NCBI GenBank assembly: GCA_037176905.1
Contig: JBBBWG010026624.1
Span: 3,274 to 67,273, forward strand
Source: Azolla pinnata
Lineage: Eukaryota > Streptophyta > Polypodiopsida > Salviniales > Salviniaceae
DNA: 64,000 nucleotides
Direction: 5' to 3'
In this document: positions 24,601 to 38,483 of the stretch, one piece after another
Position numbering within the stretch: position 1 is the stretch's first letter
How the letters are laid out: every line of letters starts with the position of its first letter
Program-made: the position numbers and the translations under genes
The notes under the pieces: generated by a model
What the model was told of the DNA's origin: nothing
Seen by the model: only the letters and a program-made list of their open reading frames with translations
Databases searched by the model: none

Positions 24601-26847
24601 CCCTTAGCTGTGTATGTAGAACTGTCATGGACAATCTGTAGAATGAGCAAAATACTCATTGTGCTTGGTTTGTTCTTTATTCATGTTGTTGCTTAGTATA
24701 TTTCACCAGGGTCTGGTTCACGCTCTTAATCTGCCCATACTTCTGAGGAAGATCAGTTGTGCTAAGCTCATGATGGTTTTAAGCTTGTCTGTCTTCGTGA
24801 ATTTTATTTTGTGATCACTTTTGATACAAGGGGTACCCTACATAGTTCATACAGAGCCTGTACAAATCACGTGAACAGTCTTGGGGCCTTATCAATTGTA
24901 TGAATTGTCATAGTTAACCACACCGAATATTGTATCCTGCATGAGCTGATGATAAGAACAATTTCCCACTTTACCATTACTATATCCAAAGAGGGAGGAA
25001 AACCACTAGTTTTCAACTGTTTGATTCATCTCATACCTGGTAAGTGTTTGCACAAATCGATATGTTTATCATTCAGGAACAAAAAAAGTGATTTCCAGGA
25101 CAAATTTCCTATTCATAGTACATCTGATACGTAATGTGTCTAGGCTGGTCTGATCATTTGTAAAGGTTGATGAAAAATTTCTTCCCGTTTTCTGTTTTTC
25201 TTCAGAACATATTTGCGCATGCTAGTCAGCATTCCTGGAATGAAACTAAGGACCATTTTAAAGTATGGAGATGAAGGAAATGAAGACCCACAATTCTCCC
25301 AGGTATCATCTCTTTTGCAGACAAGGCCACTATCTCCTGGATATAAACAGTCGCTTGTGGTGGCTTCATATGTTCACATCACTAGAGCCACTTCACTTCT
25401 TGTTGGACAGTCTTGGTCCTTGGTACCACATAACTTCTTTCAGAATGTTGAACAAGAAAGAGATCATAATATAGATACGTTCTCATCAAGAGAATTAAAC
25501 AGGATAATGGCAGTACATGGAACGGAAGATGTGTCACCTGATATGGGTGAAGTAGCAAACAATGAAGAGGAAAACATTTCAGAGGAAACAAAGATCTTGC
25601 AGGAATACTTTTCCATAATCCCGGACTACATCAATGGATGTGGATTGAAAGTTAGTATACAATGCACCATAAAATTTCAAGCTGATGTGCAGTCTTCACA
25701 TGCAGAAGAAGACTCTCCAAGTTCTTTGCTGTCGGGTCCAGGTTTTGAATCAGAATCACGGCCGGCTTTATATGCTGTGGTTCTGTCTTTTGCAACAACA
25801 GGGCCATACGGTCCTATTCCATCTGTGCACATACCATTCCTCCTGAGTATGCCATCAAATGGTGATACTGGAGATATTGGAGGAGAGGAAGAGTCTCCCC
25901 GACAGTTGCAGATTGTAAATCATCCATCAAGAACAGGATTACAAAGTGAACTTACCGGAATCAGTGACCAGTTACCACCACATGTCAATGTTGCTAAAGG
26001 GATGGATGTTTATGCTAATACTCCAAAACTAGAACCCGACAAAGATGGGATTAGTATATCAGCAGAAGAGATTCATAATGATGCATTCAAGGAATCTATT
26101 GTCTTGGAGCTAGAGCCCAAGCAGCCTGTCCCGACAATAATTGATACATTTATTACCGCCAGTGATGAAGATGGTAGACAAATCGATGGGCAACTAGACA
26201 CTATTCACGTAGGCATCGAGGATTTATTTACCAGGGCCCTTGTTCCTAGTCATGTCTCATCTGAAGACTTACCTGCATATAATTTTCAACTTTTCAATGC
26301 TCTATGGGAAGCATTTGATGGATCACAAACACTTCACAAGAGTGCATTTACCTTAAACGGTGGAAAATCACAAATTTCACTTGTTGGCACAGAATCTGTA
26401 AAACTGTTAGAATCACGAGCAAAGAAAGTCGTCGATGCAGTGGAGTGCCATTTGGCACCATATGTTATCAGTGCTAGTGGGGCTCCATTAGTTTCAATAC
26501 TACAGGAGAGTGGTATATTCAAAGATGTTTTCTGGGAAGAGAACTCAAATAATGGCAAACAGCGCCCCAGCTATTTAGCCATCACTTATGATCATCTGCA
26601 ATCTGGTGAAACGTCCAACCAACTCTACGACTACAGTGCACAGAGGAATGAAGGTTTCCCTGAATCCGTGAGAGAGAACATCGGCAGTTTGCGAGTTCTG
26701 ATATTTTTACCCCCCCGTTTCCACATCCTTTTCAAGATGGAGGTGGCTGATTGGTCTACACAGGTTCACATAAGGACAGATCATTGGCCATGCCTTGCAT
26801 ATGTCGATGAATATTTGGAGGCATTAATAACTAAAAAAGGTGCCTAG
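21608..26847 (+). CDS. AP5B1: AP-5 adaptor complex subunit beta
   Basis: Large subunit of the AP-5 adaptor complex, which works with the SPG11/SPG15 proteins in late endosome-to-Golgi retrieval. Three exons, 21608-23110, 23185-23621 and 25206-26847, splice in frame to 1193 residues. This is close to the roughly 1100 residues of the plant family and longer than the animal protein. The N-terminal half is an Armadillo-like helical solenoid, without recognisable short motifs: MDRPGGGLQLSLLDWELIFT at the start, then LEFIEENIEILIGEDD and FRWLPSWSSETRLMFRMFHR. The last exon encodes a Glu/Asp-rich linker (about residues 750-900) and a C-terminal beta-type appendage ending VADWSTQVHIRTDHWPCLAY. The first intron is only 74 bp and the second 1.58 kb. 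Recognition rests on the overall match to plant AP5B1, as I remember that family. Confidence 0.85.
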
Positions 26848-28244
26848 GGCTCCATTGTAGATATGTTTCTGTGATGATCAAATTGCTTCTAAATGTTCCT
26901 CTTTGATTGGACACAATAAAATCAAGAAGTTGTCATAAAGGGTTACCGCAGACTGTATAATCAGGACTCCACATTCTTTTTTTGTAGCACAACATTCATT
27001 GGATTGGATTGGATTGCTTGGCTAGAGTTTGTGGTTCCATCAGTGTCAAGTATATCTCCAAGTAAGCCCTTCATTCCTAACAATTACGGGTATACCAGTT
27101 TTTACGCTTTGGAATTATGGAAACTGATTTATCGAATGGATTTGATCCGTTATCTTAGCCTCCTCATTTTGTTTACATCATTTCAATATTCCAACCTAGA
27201 TATGGGCAATGATCGAACTCACTCCAGAGCAATCAATGTGGATGATGGTGCTAATTCTGGGAATTAGTGAGATTCTTATGTAGCTTGTAAAAAACTCCCG
27301 TAACCCGTCTTAACTTGTAAAAACTTGAGATGTCTTTTACATAATCTCGTAACATGCGTATAGATTGGGTTTCAGTTGCATTTTCTAGCTTGTATAGTTG
27401 CTCTAAAGCAACTTATATCATCAAGCCGTGGGTTCAGGTTTAGTCCTCCATGTCCTAATACGGATACATGGTTCAGCTCTCTTCAAGTAGTAATCTTTTT
27501 TCCTATTTGTGACATGGGGAATTCCTACAAAATCTCATACAGTATATGATTCAGCTGACTCTAAATCAATGCAAAGGATCCTCATGCAAGCCTTAAAAAC
27601 TAAATCATTTACCGCCATGAAGATCACTCCAAAATTAGGGAACACACCAATGTCCTTAAATAGTAAGAAAGATCCATTATCACACTATTTAGCAAGCCTT
27701 AAAAACCAAACCAGGGTCAAAAAACAGAAACTTTTCAATCTATTCAACCTTCGGATCACATCGAGTATGTTCATATGATTCCCATCAATCAAAGTTTCCC
27801 ATATTACCAGGTTGACATAGCCAAAGACCTGTATTGAACGGTAGTGCGGCGTAAGCATCGACTATCCTTTGTGATGCAAATGCTGGAATTTGTATTAAGT
27901 TCACCACAACGGACATCAGAAAACCCCTCTGAGAACATGCCCAATTAATGGCTGGGAATCATTGAAAAATTCGTGTATACATTTGAGTCCACAGGCTATT
28001 CATAATCTAATCTTTCAATCTTTTCAAGTGCATTGTGCTTGATTACCCCCCTTTGAGGGGAACTTTACATGAATTCTGTACCACCTCTATCAAATCCCCC
28101 CTCCCCCACCCTCCTTTCCATACAGCATGCATATTACTTCATTCACCCACTCAAAATTATTTTACACTCGATTCCACACCCTCCCTGAACCCCTTTCTAC
28201 ACAATGTGTGCCTCTGATCCCCACTTTCAACAAACACCAAATAT
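26848..28244. other. Convergent intergenic region
   Basis: AT-rich 3' flanks of the AP-5 beta and ROCK1-like genes. No repeats of note, no RNA gene and no coding region recognised. Confidence 0.5.
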
Positions 28245-31200
28245 TTATTGCATCTTGGTTTTAACCTTGTATGGATATAGCTGATAAATAATCATACTGC
28301 AGACAACCATCGGCATAGCTGATAGCGTGTATTTCGATGGAATCTTCCCTTCAAATACGAGCTGCAGGAATGCTGTAACTAGTAATGCAGTCACTATCAC
28401 AAATCCCTGCATTCCAATATGTCTCTATTAGATAGTCTACCACAAACAAAATAGTGCAAACTCTATGGAAATGTTCCCCCGTTGATATCTCTAAACTTTA
28501 GAAAACTCAATACATATGTTGCCGAACAAATCCTCAGTTAATCATTTCAACAAAACTATAAACACTTTCTACATTCCAAATTATCAGAAAACACACGAGT
28601 CAAATAGTTCCAAAGTTTGCACAACAGTTTGAGAAGATGGGCACTCCATGCTTGTGGAGTCATCCTAACCCTTTTCTCTTTTATCATGTTGATGGTGGTC
28701 TTCTTGATGACCATTAAAGGCTTCTGAATTTCCTTGTTACAATTTCTTTAACTAACCTCAGGATTGAACCGGGCTTTACTTCTGTGTTGAAGGTTAAAGA
28801 TAGTGCACAGTTACCAAGAGGGAACACGGTGCACAGTTGGACCAGAGTGGAAAATTTTTACATAACGCACAGTAGGTAAGTAACATGGAAATGTCAGTTG
28901 GATCAATGCACATTACCATGGGTAGGAGCTGAAGATTGAGAGAGAAAATTCAACTGTGAAAGGTAGATCATAGCAATGAGGTGCTATTCAGATTTAATAA
29001 CTAGTTCAGCATACATAAATTACCATTGGCTCATCTTACAACTGTCCCAAAGTCTGATCTCAAAAATAAAAGAGAAAGTGAGCTATGTTTAATATGATGG
29101 AGAGGGAAAAAGAAAGAAAGAAAGAGATATTAACATCTACTTAGGCTAGAAATAATACTGAAACTCTCAAACTTGTTTTAAACCAAATCATGCATAATCA
29201 AGTCGTCTCATCAATTATGCCGCAATGTACGATCTCACACTTTTAAAATGTGACCTAAATCATATAAAAGCAATGGGTCTCATAACAGAAAATATGATGG
29301 GAGCAGCACTCTGGTTCCATCAGAGAAAATTTTCGTTTGTAGTATAGTATGTAAAATGTGAGCCCATTTTACCTAAAGCGTATTGCCGCCCACCTTCCTT
29401 ACTATTTCTTCATATCTTATCCAACCTGAACACATGTTGTTGCTTATAGGTTATAGGAAGCTGATCTGGAGTGGGGGGCTCAATTCAAAAAGCCTTTCCA
29501 TGGCCATGACCTCAATGGGGAATGATCCAGTTTGAAGAAGTAATAGTGTTAGTGTTTTTGCTTGACTTGGCAAGCCCATAGAGAAGCACTGGTGTCATCA
29601 AAATGTCATCACACTTCTCATCTGTCTACCATTGGATGTATTCTCAATCACACAGTAAGCTTTCCTCCAAGACTCTAAACAATAGGTAACACATTCGTTC
29701 AATTTATGATTTGAATGATTTCTAAGGCCATGGTGCTTGAAGCTTTTTATGCGGACTGACTGATCTTTATTTTAGAGCCATCGAGACTCATGTTTACAAA
29801 ACACTTTGAATGCCCTCATTGGTCTGATTTGCACTAACACTACGGTAGTTTCTTGGTCCCATGTGCTAGTGTAAGTGCAGAAAGTGAGTGAATCAGCCCA
29901 TGAACTTACATAGAATGACACGTGACATTTAATGTCATCTACATTAAGCCAAGTAGGAGGTTGTATTGAATCTCGGGAGGTTGCATCCTCTATTGTAGGC
30001 TACATTTCCAATAGGTTACTCCACAAATACTCTGTTGCTTTGAATGACAGCATGGTCAAGCAACATTCCTCTTAAGTGTGTCTGTGATTCATTTTAAGTT
30101 GGGTTGCACAGCTCTCTAAAGAAAACTATCGTCTTTCTTTGGAAGGGTTCAATTAACCTATTATTCTGCCAAAGAGTCTTACTTAATCAACAATCCGTGG
30201 TATAAACAGCCCCAAAACCATCTTGATGATAAAAGCCCAAAACTCAAGAGCATGTAACCCGATTCCACATAAACAGCTGCAATCATCTTCCAATATCACA
30301 GAAAATCGTGACAGAAAAGGTGGTGCTTTTAACCAATGGCTGTGTATCAAAATAGACATGCTCTTCATTATACGCTGTCTTCAAAGAAGGTGATGGGGCA
30401 AGGATCGGCCTATCATTAGATATCAAGCCTTGACATAGATGGATGATTTGTATATCCACTGTGCAGCATATATGGATACCCACAATTCAGAGAAGGGAAA
30501 AGGCCATCTATATATCTAGCTCTTGCGTGGGCTTAATCCATGCCCAACAGATCTCTGGCTGAGTGATTTGAGTAGTAAGTCAGAATGAGAGCTGGTCCGT
30601 CAAATTTATGAGCTCTATACTCAAAATTCACCCTTCAAGATTGAAAGGGGTAGATCCAACAAATATTCTGAAATGCAATCCTGTAGCCAATAATATAAGT
30701 ACAGTGGTGCATCTCAACTTGCAAATAATGCATGAAACCTAATAAAACGAATAGTTTTTTATTTAGATAGCCCAGGAACCTTGATGTTTAAGTTTGAGCA
30801 GGTTCCTTCACTCTGCTATATCAGTACTCGCTCACATTCTTTTAGTGGTGAAGGAAACGGGATTCAAAAAAGGAGGAAAATAGAGAAAGAAAGGACTTCA
30901 AAAAATAATTCTTGCAATATTGGAAACCTCAAAAGTTTCACAATGAGGCAAGTAATCTTATTTCTCACACACTAAAGTTTCGGGTTTTATTATTATAAAC
31001 AAGTTTCGGGTTATATTATATCATAAACAAGTCACTTCAACTTACCAACTACTTGATTCTTCTTTTCCAAATTTCCCTACTAATGACTAGCTAATCAGGT
31101 GGCTATCATTTCAATATTTAGCATGAGGTGCCCTGTATGATATCTTTTTTTTCGTCTTTGTTTTACCAATGTCCATTTATAGATCATGCGGAAAGCGAAA

Positions 31201-34200
31201 TTGAGTAGCATATGCATCTTAAAATGGATTCAAATTTTTACCTTCCTAACTCCACCTGCAGTAGTAGTAACTAAGCCCACTAAAATGCCACCAATTGCAT
31301 TCGTAAAAACAGGTATCTGCACAAACAAGTATCCAACAAGTTACGCCTGACATACAGGCATAATTTATTAAAAGATTCTGCTATCTCTATTATCAGAAAT
31401 GTTAGAATATATGCAGCATATTCTCATCCCACCATGCTAGGGAATCTAGATATTATTTACAAGCTAAGCTCATTTACTAGATGTCAAGCCTTCATGTATG
31501 CTCATCTCCATTTTTGTCTTAAGTGAGTATAGCACCCACTTCTGAGTTGAAACGTGAATTTAAAATGCATGCTGTATAGGTTAAGCTTGCTTAGTGAGAA
31601 ATACAAGCATGGAATTTTCATGCCATCTGAGCATTATCCTCTACTGCTTGTGCAGGCCCCCATCAGTAACTCTGAGTTTCATCCTTGCAAATGTACTCCC
31701 AGTACAAATTTTGGGCACTTACTTGCCTCATACACTCTACCCAGGGAGCAGTGTAAAGTACTGCGAAACCATCAAGAGCATACCAATAATATGATCTCAT
31801 ATATCATCTTTTACTTCAGGAAGGATCAACAAGGTCGAATACTGACACAATGAATCTTCGGTAATTTGATACCAAATTAAAGTTTGGTGAATCATTACCT
31901 TGATTGCCATATAATCCAGGGCTATGCACTGGAAGCTATCAAATATGAATCCATATTTTAACTGAAATGTACATAATCTACTATGCTAAAGAACGTATAA
32001 CTGACAAGGGAGGAATTTTAAAATACCAAACACAGTATAGGTGTATGACTAGCTGCCAAGTCTGTTAAGATATCATGCAATCATGTAAGTTCTGGTTAAT
32101 CAATAAAATCCATATTTGAGCTGAACCAAACATCTGTTATTCCTTCCAGGGAGAACTCTGCTACTATATGCAAAAACGAAAAGCTTGAGATCACTCTACA
32201 AGCATCCTATAATAAGGAATCAAGACATCCCCCTAGCTACCATCCTGATATGTGTACTGAGAAATTGTTTTTCATGCCTGCAACAAGTAGCTGGATACAA
32301 TGAGAATACTCATCAAGTCCCACAAGAGGTCTGTGATTGTAATTTATGCCCAAACAAATGTAGTGTCTTGTCAGGAAGTCAGGTGATCACTTGTATCTAT
32401 GAAGAACATCCGCATAAGGGTTCAGGGAAAATAAGGGAACTTATGGCACTGCTATTGCTTTGGTGTGTAGTGGAGTTAAATGGGGATGTTGCTCCGATCT
32501 ACTGTCGATTCCTTTTAGGAACAATATGAGCATACCAATGTGAATCTGTGTTGTGTTGCACTAGAGATAGGAATGATATGATTCTATACAGGTAACATCA
32601 AATATGCTATTATTCAATATGGTTTACATTGAATGATCACAAGTGATGCAACTACACTACAATCTGCTATGCATCTACCAGCAATTATTACTTTCAAATG
32701 CAATTGAAAGGTTAATCCTCAACTCTAGAATTAGCATCCAAGAATTTGGAAAATAGGCCTAAGAAAACTACAAAAAATAGATCATCTACAATCACATAAC
32801 AAATACTGAGAACATAGTTACTGTTAGATTAATACTCTTCCCCGTATATAAGTCATTTTACTGTAATGACAATCTGTAAGTTTTTGACTTGGGCAGTTGG
32901 AAATTGAACATTAAGCGGTGTTAATTCACTAAGCTTCACTATATCTGTGAAGCACTCTATTAGGTACACTAAATAAGATGACTGTTCTGCAGCACTCAAG
33001 TCTACAGAATCTAAACTTTAGCTTCCACAGTTCCTGTAATATAATGATTCAAACTCTTCAAGGAGACAGAAAATGCAATTTATTACTTACAAACGTATAG
33101 AAGTCCCAGCCAAAGAAGAATCCATGTTTTCTTATGGCCTGGCCATCAGGGGACCAGAACATGCTGATTAGAAGGCATAAAGTGCCAAAAGTTGACATTT
33201 CTATAGTCATAAGGTATGAGCTTCTCCTCTTAACCTGCAAACCCAAATGAAAAATAGGGGTCCAATGAGCAATACAAGTTACTAGTACCCCTGCACTCTT
33301 GTATGCATCACAAGCAACATACTCAGACACGCCGATAGATGTGATAATAAGATATCATCCTTAACTAGTCTAAAGAGTTTGAATCAAATAGATTCTGATA
33401 TGCAGAGGCATTATTCGTGTGTGAGTGAGTGAGTGTATGATCAGGAGGTTGATGAATGAAGACAAAATAGAATAAACGAGACATGCTTGCAAGTTAGTTG
33501 GTGAATTAGAATGCACGGAATGACTGACCTATATTAATCAACAGGAACTCATCAAGTGATATAAACACTGAAATGAGCTTTTATATACAAGTCTCAAAGG
33601 GACTACCATATTAAAAGTGATTGGTGAAATCTAGCCATAGATTACATTCTAGATCATACACCAATTTAAGAGATATAAGACTGCAGCTTTGGATTTCGGC
33701 ATGTTCTTTTCCTATAGCATGGTACTTGCCATTTCAAGAACCATGTGATTCTTCCGTTTGGCACAACATTTGGATGTGTACCAATAGGAGAATTCACTAC
33801 ATGTTACCTTCTCTTCAAGGTAGGCCGTGAACTTGGCTATGTGAGTAAGGTTTATTGGTTGCCTTGTATTGCTTGCCTCACTTTGGATATATTTTCAGGA
33901 TTTTAAAGTTCAATCAAGGCAAACCATTCACAACTCCCGATTAAAGCATCCGCCCGATCAAATGAAATTTGCATTACCAACTCGACTATCTAGCCTGATT
34001 GAGACCAAATTCTACATGATTAAGACATTATCAAATGTTTATGTCAGGCCACTGAAGTATATTTGCACCATCTCATCATCCACACACACCATCTTGTCAT
34101 TACTGACCATGACACCTTAGCTGAGCAAGTCCTACAATCCTTTATTTCCAAGGTGTAATATGGAAAGCTCATTTTGCATTCTAAAATCTTCTTCAACTCC

Positions 34201-36477
34201 TGTCAACAGACTAGTAGACGGCAACAAGATTGATACTATGCAAAGAGATTGACTGGAATGGCATCCAGAGATAAAAAATCACCATATAAACTCCCACTCT
34301 CAAAGAACAAAATGATCGTCAGGCAAGGATGAGATCTTTGCAAACCTGAGATGCCCATTGACACAAAGTTGAAGCTAAACCTGATATAACAGAGGCAACA
34401 AGGACTGGTATCACACCCATAAAAATAGCTTCTCCTTGTCCTTTAGGAGAATTGGTAGAAGATGAGCTTTCTCCAGCACAAAGCAACAATGCTGCTACCA
34501 ATAGAAGCATCAGAGCCCCAATTTGATAAGATGATTGCTTGTGCCTGCAGCAAAATTATGTAAATAAATGCATTAATGTTAAGCATAACTTTTAGTCTCG
34601 TATAAACTCGTTGTCTGATTAGCTACAATGTATCCCCCTACATTAATGGATATCCACAAGCATAATGGCTGGCTGATAGCAATCCATCAGAAATTACACA
34701 ATTCTCTTTGCCTTCCATGTAGAGTTGCTCCTGATTTACATATGATTATACACAAAATACCTCTAGGTTTATAAACTATATGTGTGATTACAAGGAAAAA
34801 AATGGGGTGAGACAGATGATGGCAATAATAAAGGACGATTTAGCAACTCGACATAAGAACTCCCATCAAAGAAAACATCCTTTAACTGCCCTGCAACATG
34901 AAAGCCACGATGGGTTACATAACTAGGCTTACTAGCTTCCTATGGCGAGTTTAAAAATGCAAACACGCTGACTTTGCAAAAAGCCCAATTATTATGAGTA
35001 GACCCAATAAATATCTATCTAATGTCTATTACACGATAGTTAAACTGCATAACAATGTATTACATGAAAAGCCCAGCTCCAATGAGCAGATCTCTCAAGA
35101 AAAAGGGCTTGCTTCTACAGTAAAATTCCATTGAATACAATCTTCATAAAGAAACATATGGGCATTCACTGAATCGTTTGTACCTGAGTATGAGAAACAT
35201 AAACAAAGCTGTGAAGAGAAGCTTGCTCTGGTTCAACATGGAGAAAGTTAATGAATCCAAATTCCGGTAACCTAGTTGTAAAAGTGTATTTTGTAGGGCA
35301 TATAATGCAGCTGGGAGGCCAGAAGCTATTAAAGCGCCAGAAAATGTCCAATCTTTGTGAAGATTCCAGAGTGTCCCATTCCACGCCATAAAAACCATTG
35401 CAAAGCCTACCTGAGAAAGATTGTTCATGACAACAGCTTCCCATGCTCAACATAGTTTATGGAATATATCCTCTTTGCATGAGACTTGTTCTCGAAAGAA
35501 ACACATAATCATTAGCGTCTTACCTTGGCCCATTCACATGTGATCACCGCAGAGGTTACTATCACCTGTTTCCTGTAAATGTTCTTTAAATTTTTAGCAG
35601 TATTCAAGTCAATTCCTGCAGCCACATACATGGCAATGTGGGTACCAAACGGCAGTATCTTACTTTTCGAGGTTGATCTTATGTTAAGAGAAAATGCTAT
35701 TGAACTCTAAAGGGTTGAGGGTTAGGTCAATCCACCTGTACTACTCTTTACTTCAAACTGCTAACTGGAACTAGCTCCGTTAACACTCAAACAAAATTCT
35801 TGTACAATGATTGGAATTCTGAAAACACTAGTGAATTAACAAAGCACGGCGACGTATTACACTCGAAATCAGGCTCAAAATGAGAGGGATTGCCTCGAAC
35901 AATCATGGCGACTTTACGCTGAATAATCCAGCGATTTTCTGAACGAGAAGAAGGAAATAACCTACTGAACGAATCTGTATCCTGTCAGAATTTGCATTAC
36001 TTCGAATCGAATGGGACGGTCGGCAATGCAGTAATCAAGGATCTCTCCAAGTCAACAACCAAGCTCCCATCGCCACTTCTCACACTAATTCTGGAGAAAA
36101 TGAGACGCCTTGGGGCAACACAACGATGAGAAACGTCGCCAGATTAACAGCTGATCTGGAGGCTTTGGGAGTGAGAGCAAGAAATCACAAGTTCTTTCTT
36201 GGGGGGGGGCGAAGAAACGATTGAACAGCTTCCCGATGAGAGCTTCCCAACCAGCATCAAGACAAGAGCTGCGGCAGTATTCCAGACTAGCGACGAGGGA
36301 AAGATTGCTTGCTTACCGGGTGAACCTCTTCGACAGAAGAGCCTGGGCACCGTACTGAACGCTGAGCAGAATCATGTAGAACCAGGCGCGGGGGGGGATC
36401 TGGGCGGCTTTCGGCTTCTTGGCGAGCAGCTGTCGAGCTTCTGCTGAGGCCATCGCCATCGCCATCGCAATCGCCAT
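28245..36477 (-). CDS. ROCK1: ROCK1/SLC35A-type UDP-GlcNAc/UDP-GalNAc transporter
   Basis: Multi-pass ER/Golgi nucleotide-sugar transporter. In Arabidopsis ROCK1 carries UDP-GlcNAc and UDP-GalNAc and affects cytokinin levels through ER quality control. Seven exons on the minus strand: 36317-36477, 35525-35573, 35184-35410, 34346-34544, 33091-33234, 31242-31316 and 28245-28406, giving 338 residues. Diagnostic stretches are LSVQYGAQALLSKRFTRKQV, ASGLPAALYALQNTLLQLGY, NLDSLTFSMLNQSKLLFTAL, GVIPVLVASVISGLASTLCQ, SPDGQAIRKHGFFFGW, NAIGGILVGLVTTTAGGVRK and a Lys-containing tail YKVKTKMQ. The start is the first of several ATGs in an (ATGGCG)-type run coding MAIAMAMAMA, so the true start may be one of the later Mets. 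The last intron is 2.8 kb. The gene is divergent to the amidase gene across a telomere-like array. Confidence 0.92.
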
Positions 36478-36579
36478 CGCCAGATGCAGAAGCAAGCTCT
36501 TCTTTGTTGGGCGCTGCTATGCCCACACCCCCCTCCCCCCTCCCCCTGGCTATGCCCACACCCACCACTTCCCAAACCC
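36478..36579. promoter_or_regulatory. Short 5' flank of the ROCK1-like gene
   Basis: Only about 100 bp separate the start codon from the telomere-like array. It is C-rich on the plus strand, with CCCCCCTCCCCC runs at 36528-36545. Any leader longer than this must be transcribed from the array itself. Confidence 0.4.
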
Positions 36580-37600
36580 TAAATTCCACCATCCCAAAAC
36601 CCTAAATTCCACCATCCCAAAACCCTAAATTCCACCATCCCAAAACCCTAAATTCCACCATCCTAAAACCCTAAATTCCACCATCCTAAAACCCTAAATT
36701 CCACCATCCTAAAACCCTAACATCCTAAACCCTAAATTCCACCATCCTAAAACCCTAAATTCCACCATCCTAAAACCCTAACATCCTAAACCCTAAACTC
36801 CAACATCCTAAACCCTAAATTCCAACATCCTAAACCCTAAATTCCAACATCCTAAACCCTAAATTCCACCATCCTAAAACCCTTAATTCCACCATCCTAA
36901 AACCCTAACATCCTAAACCCTAAATTCCACCATCCTAAAACCCTAAATTCCACCATCCTAAAACCCTAAATTCCACCCATCCTAAAACCCTAGATTCCAC
37001 CATCCTAAAACCCTAGATTCCAACATCCTAAAACCCTTGATTCCAACATCCTAAAACCCTAAATTCCAACATCCTAAAACCCTAAATTCCACCATCCTAA
37101 ACCCTAAATTCCACACCATCCTAAACCCTAAATTCCACCATCCTAAAACCCTAAATTCCACCATCCTAAAACCCTAAATTCCACCATCCTAAACCCTAAA
37201 TTCCAACATCCTAAAACCCTAAATTCCACACCATCCTAAACCCTAAATTCCACACCATCCTAAACCCTAAATTCCACCATCCTAAAAACCTAAATTCCAC
37301 CATCCTAAACCCTAAATTCCACCATCCTAAACCCTAAATTCCACCATCCTAAACCCTGAATTCCACATCCTAAACCCTAAATTCCACCAGCCTAAACCCT
37401 AAATTCCAACATCCTAAACCCTAAATTCCAACATCATAAACCCTAAATTCCAACATCCTAAACCCCACATCCTAAAACCCTAAATTCTACATCCTAAAAC
37501 CCTCCATTCCACATCCTAAAACCCTAAATTCCACATCCTAAACCCTCGATTCCACGTCCTAAAACCCTAAATTCAACACCCTAAACCCTAAACCCGGCTT
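36580..37600. repeat. Telomere-like CCCTAAA minisatellite
   Basis: About 45 units of CCCTAAATTCCACCATCCTAAAA type, mostly 17-24 bp, all with CCCTAAA on the plus strand. Variants are CCAACATCCTAAA, CCACACCATCC and, at the right end, CCACATCC. Each unit contains one exact plant telomere heptamer (a telo-box on the minus strand). Units are diverged, so this is not a chromosome end. Confidence 0.95.
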
Positions 37601-38345
37601 CTACCTCAAAGGATTTTGCGAGCCTAATCACGTACGAATTGACCAACATATTCGTCCTACTCGCGAATGTTAAACATTCATTCCAGTCATTAAAAGCAAT
37701 CGAGCGTCGATTCCACGAGCCTAATCATGGACCGAATCCCGATTTATAACGTAAGTTCCCGATTAATCACGCATTGATTCATCATGTAACCGATTCCAGA
37801 AGCCTAATCCTGGATGGATTAATCACGTTTAGAATGGATTGAACAATAACAAAACCCTGAAACCGATGGTCTTGTCATCCAACTCGCATCCCACTTGCGA
37901 ATATTAAAAACATTTGATTCCAATCATCAAAAGCAATCGAGCATTGATTCCGCGAAACTAATCATGAATCGTTCATACTATAAGCTCCTGATTAATCATG
38001 CATTGATTAATCACGTAATCAATTCTAGAAGCCTAATCTTGGATCGGTTAATCATGTTTAGAATGGAGTGAGCAATAACAAAACCCTACAACATATTGTC
38101 CTGGAGGATTCATCCTACTCGCAGTCAAGCATCGATTCCGTGAGGCTAATCATGTACCGATTATACTATAATGTCCCGATTAATCATGTACCGATTATAC
38201 AATAATCACCCGATTAATCACGTACCGATTATACTATAATCACCCGATTAATCACGTACCGATTAATTACGGAACGATTCCAGGAGCCTTAATCATGGGA
38301 CCGATTAATCATGTTTAGAATGGATTGAAGAGCAATTAACTCAAG
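37600..38345. repeat. Imperfect repeats with GATTAATCAYGTACCGATTA core
   Basis: Two long imperfect copies (about 37610-37860 and 37860-38100) share 'conserved' words such as AAAAGCAATCGAGC, AGAAGCCTAATC and AACAAAACCCTGA. They are followed by four short tandem units at 38155-38270 of the ATTAATCACGTACCGATTAT type. No coding sequence seen. Confidence 0.8.
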
Positions 38346-38483
38346 TTTTTGATTAGTTATTGAACGTTCCACGAAGAACATGACAAGATTTTACTGAAAA
38401 TTTGAGAAAGAACAGAATTCATCGCAGAGAGGCTATGGCGTTGCTCTGACAGGGAAATTTAGGGCTGCGCGGAGGAGGGGGCT

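Noticed and set aside
27004-27267. Short plus-strand frame after the AP-5 beta gene
   Set aside because: It starts soon after the AP-5 stop in AT-rich 3' flank, has no known domain and no sign of splicing to a larger product.
32185-32529. 114-codon frame in a ROCK1 intron
   Set aside because: Lies on the opposite strand in intronic DNA, with no recognisable similarity.
36580-37600. True telomere or chromosome end
   Set aside because: The CCCTAAA words are separated by unrelated spacer text and are diverged, and ordinary genes continue on both sides, so the block is interstitial.
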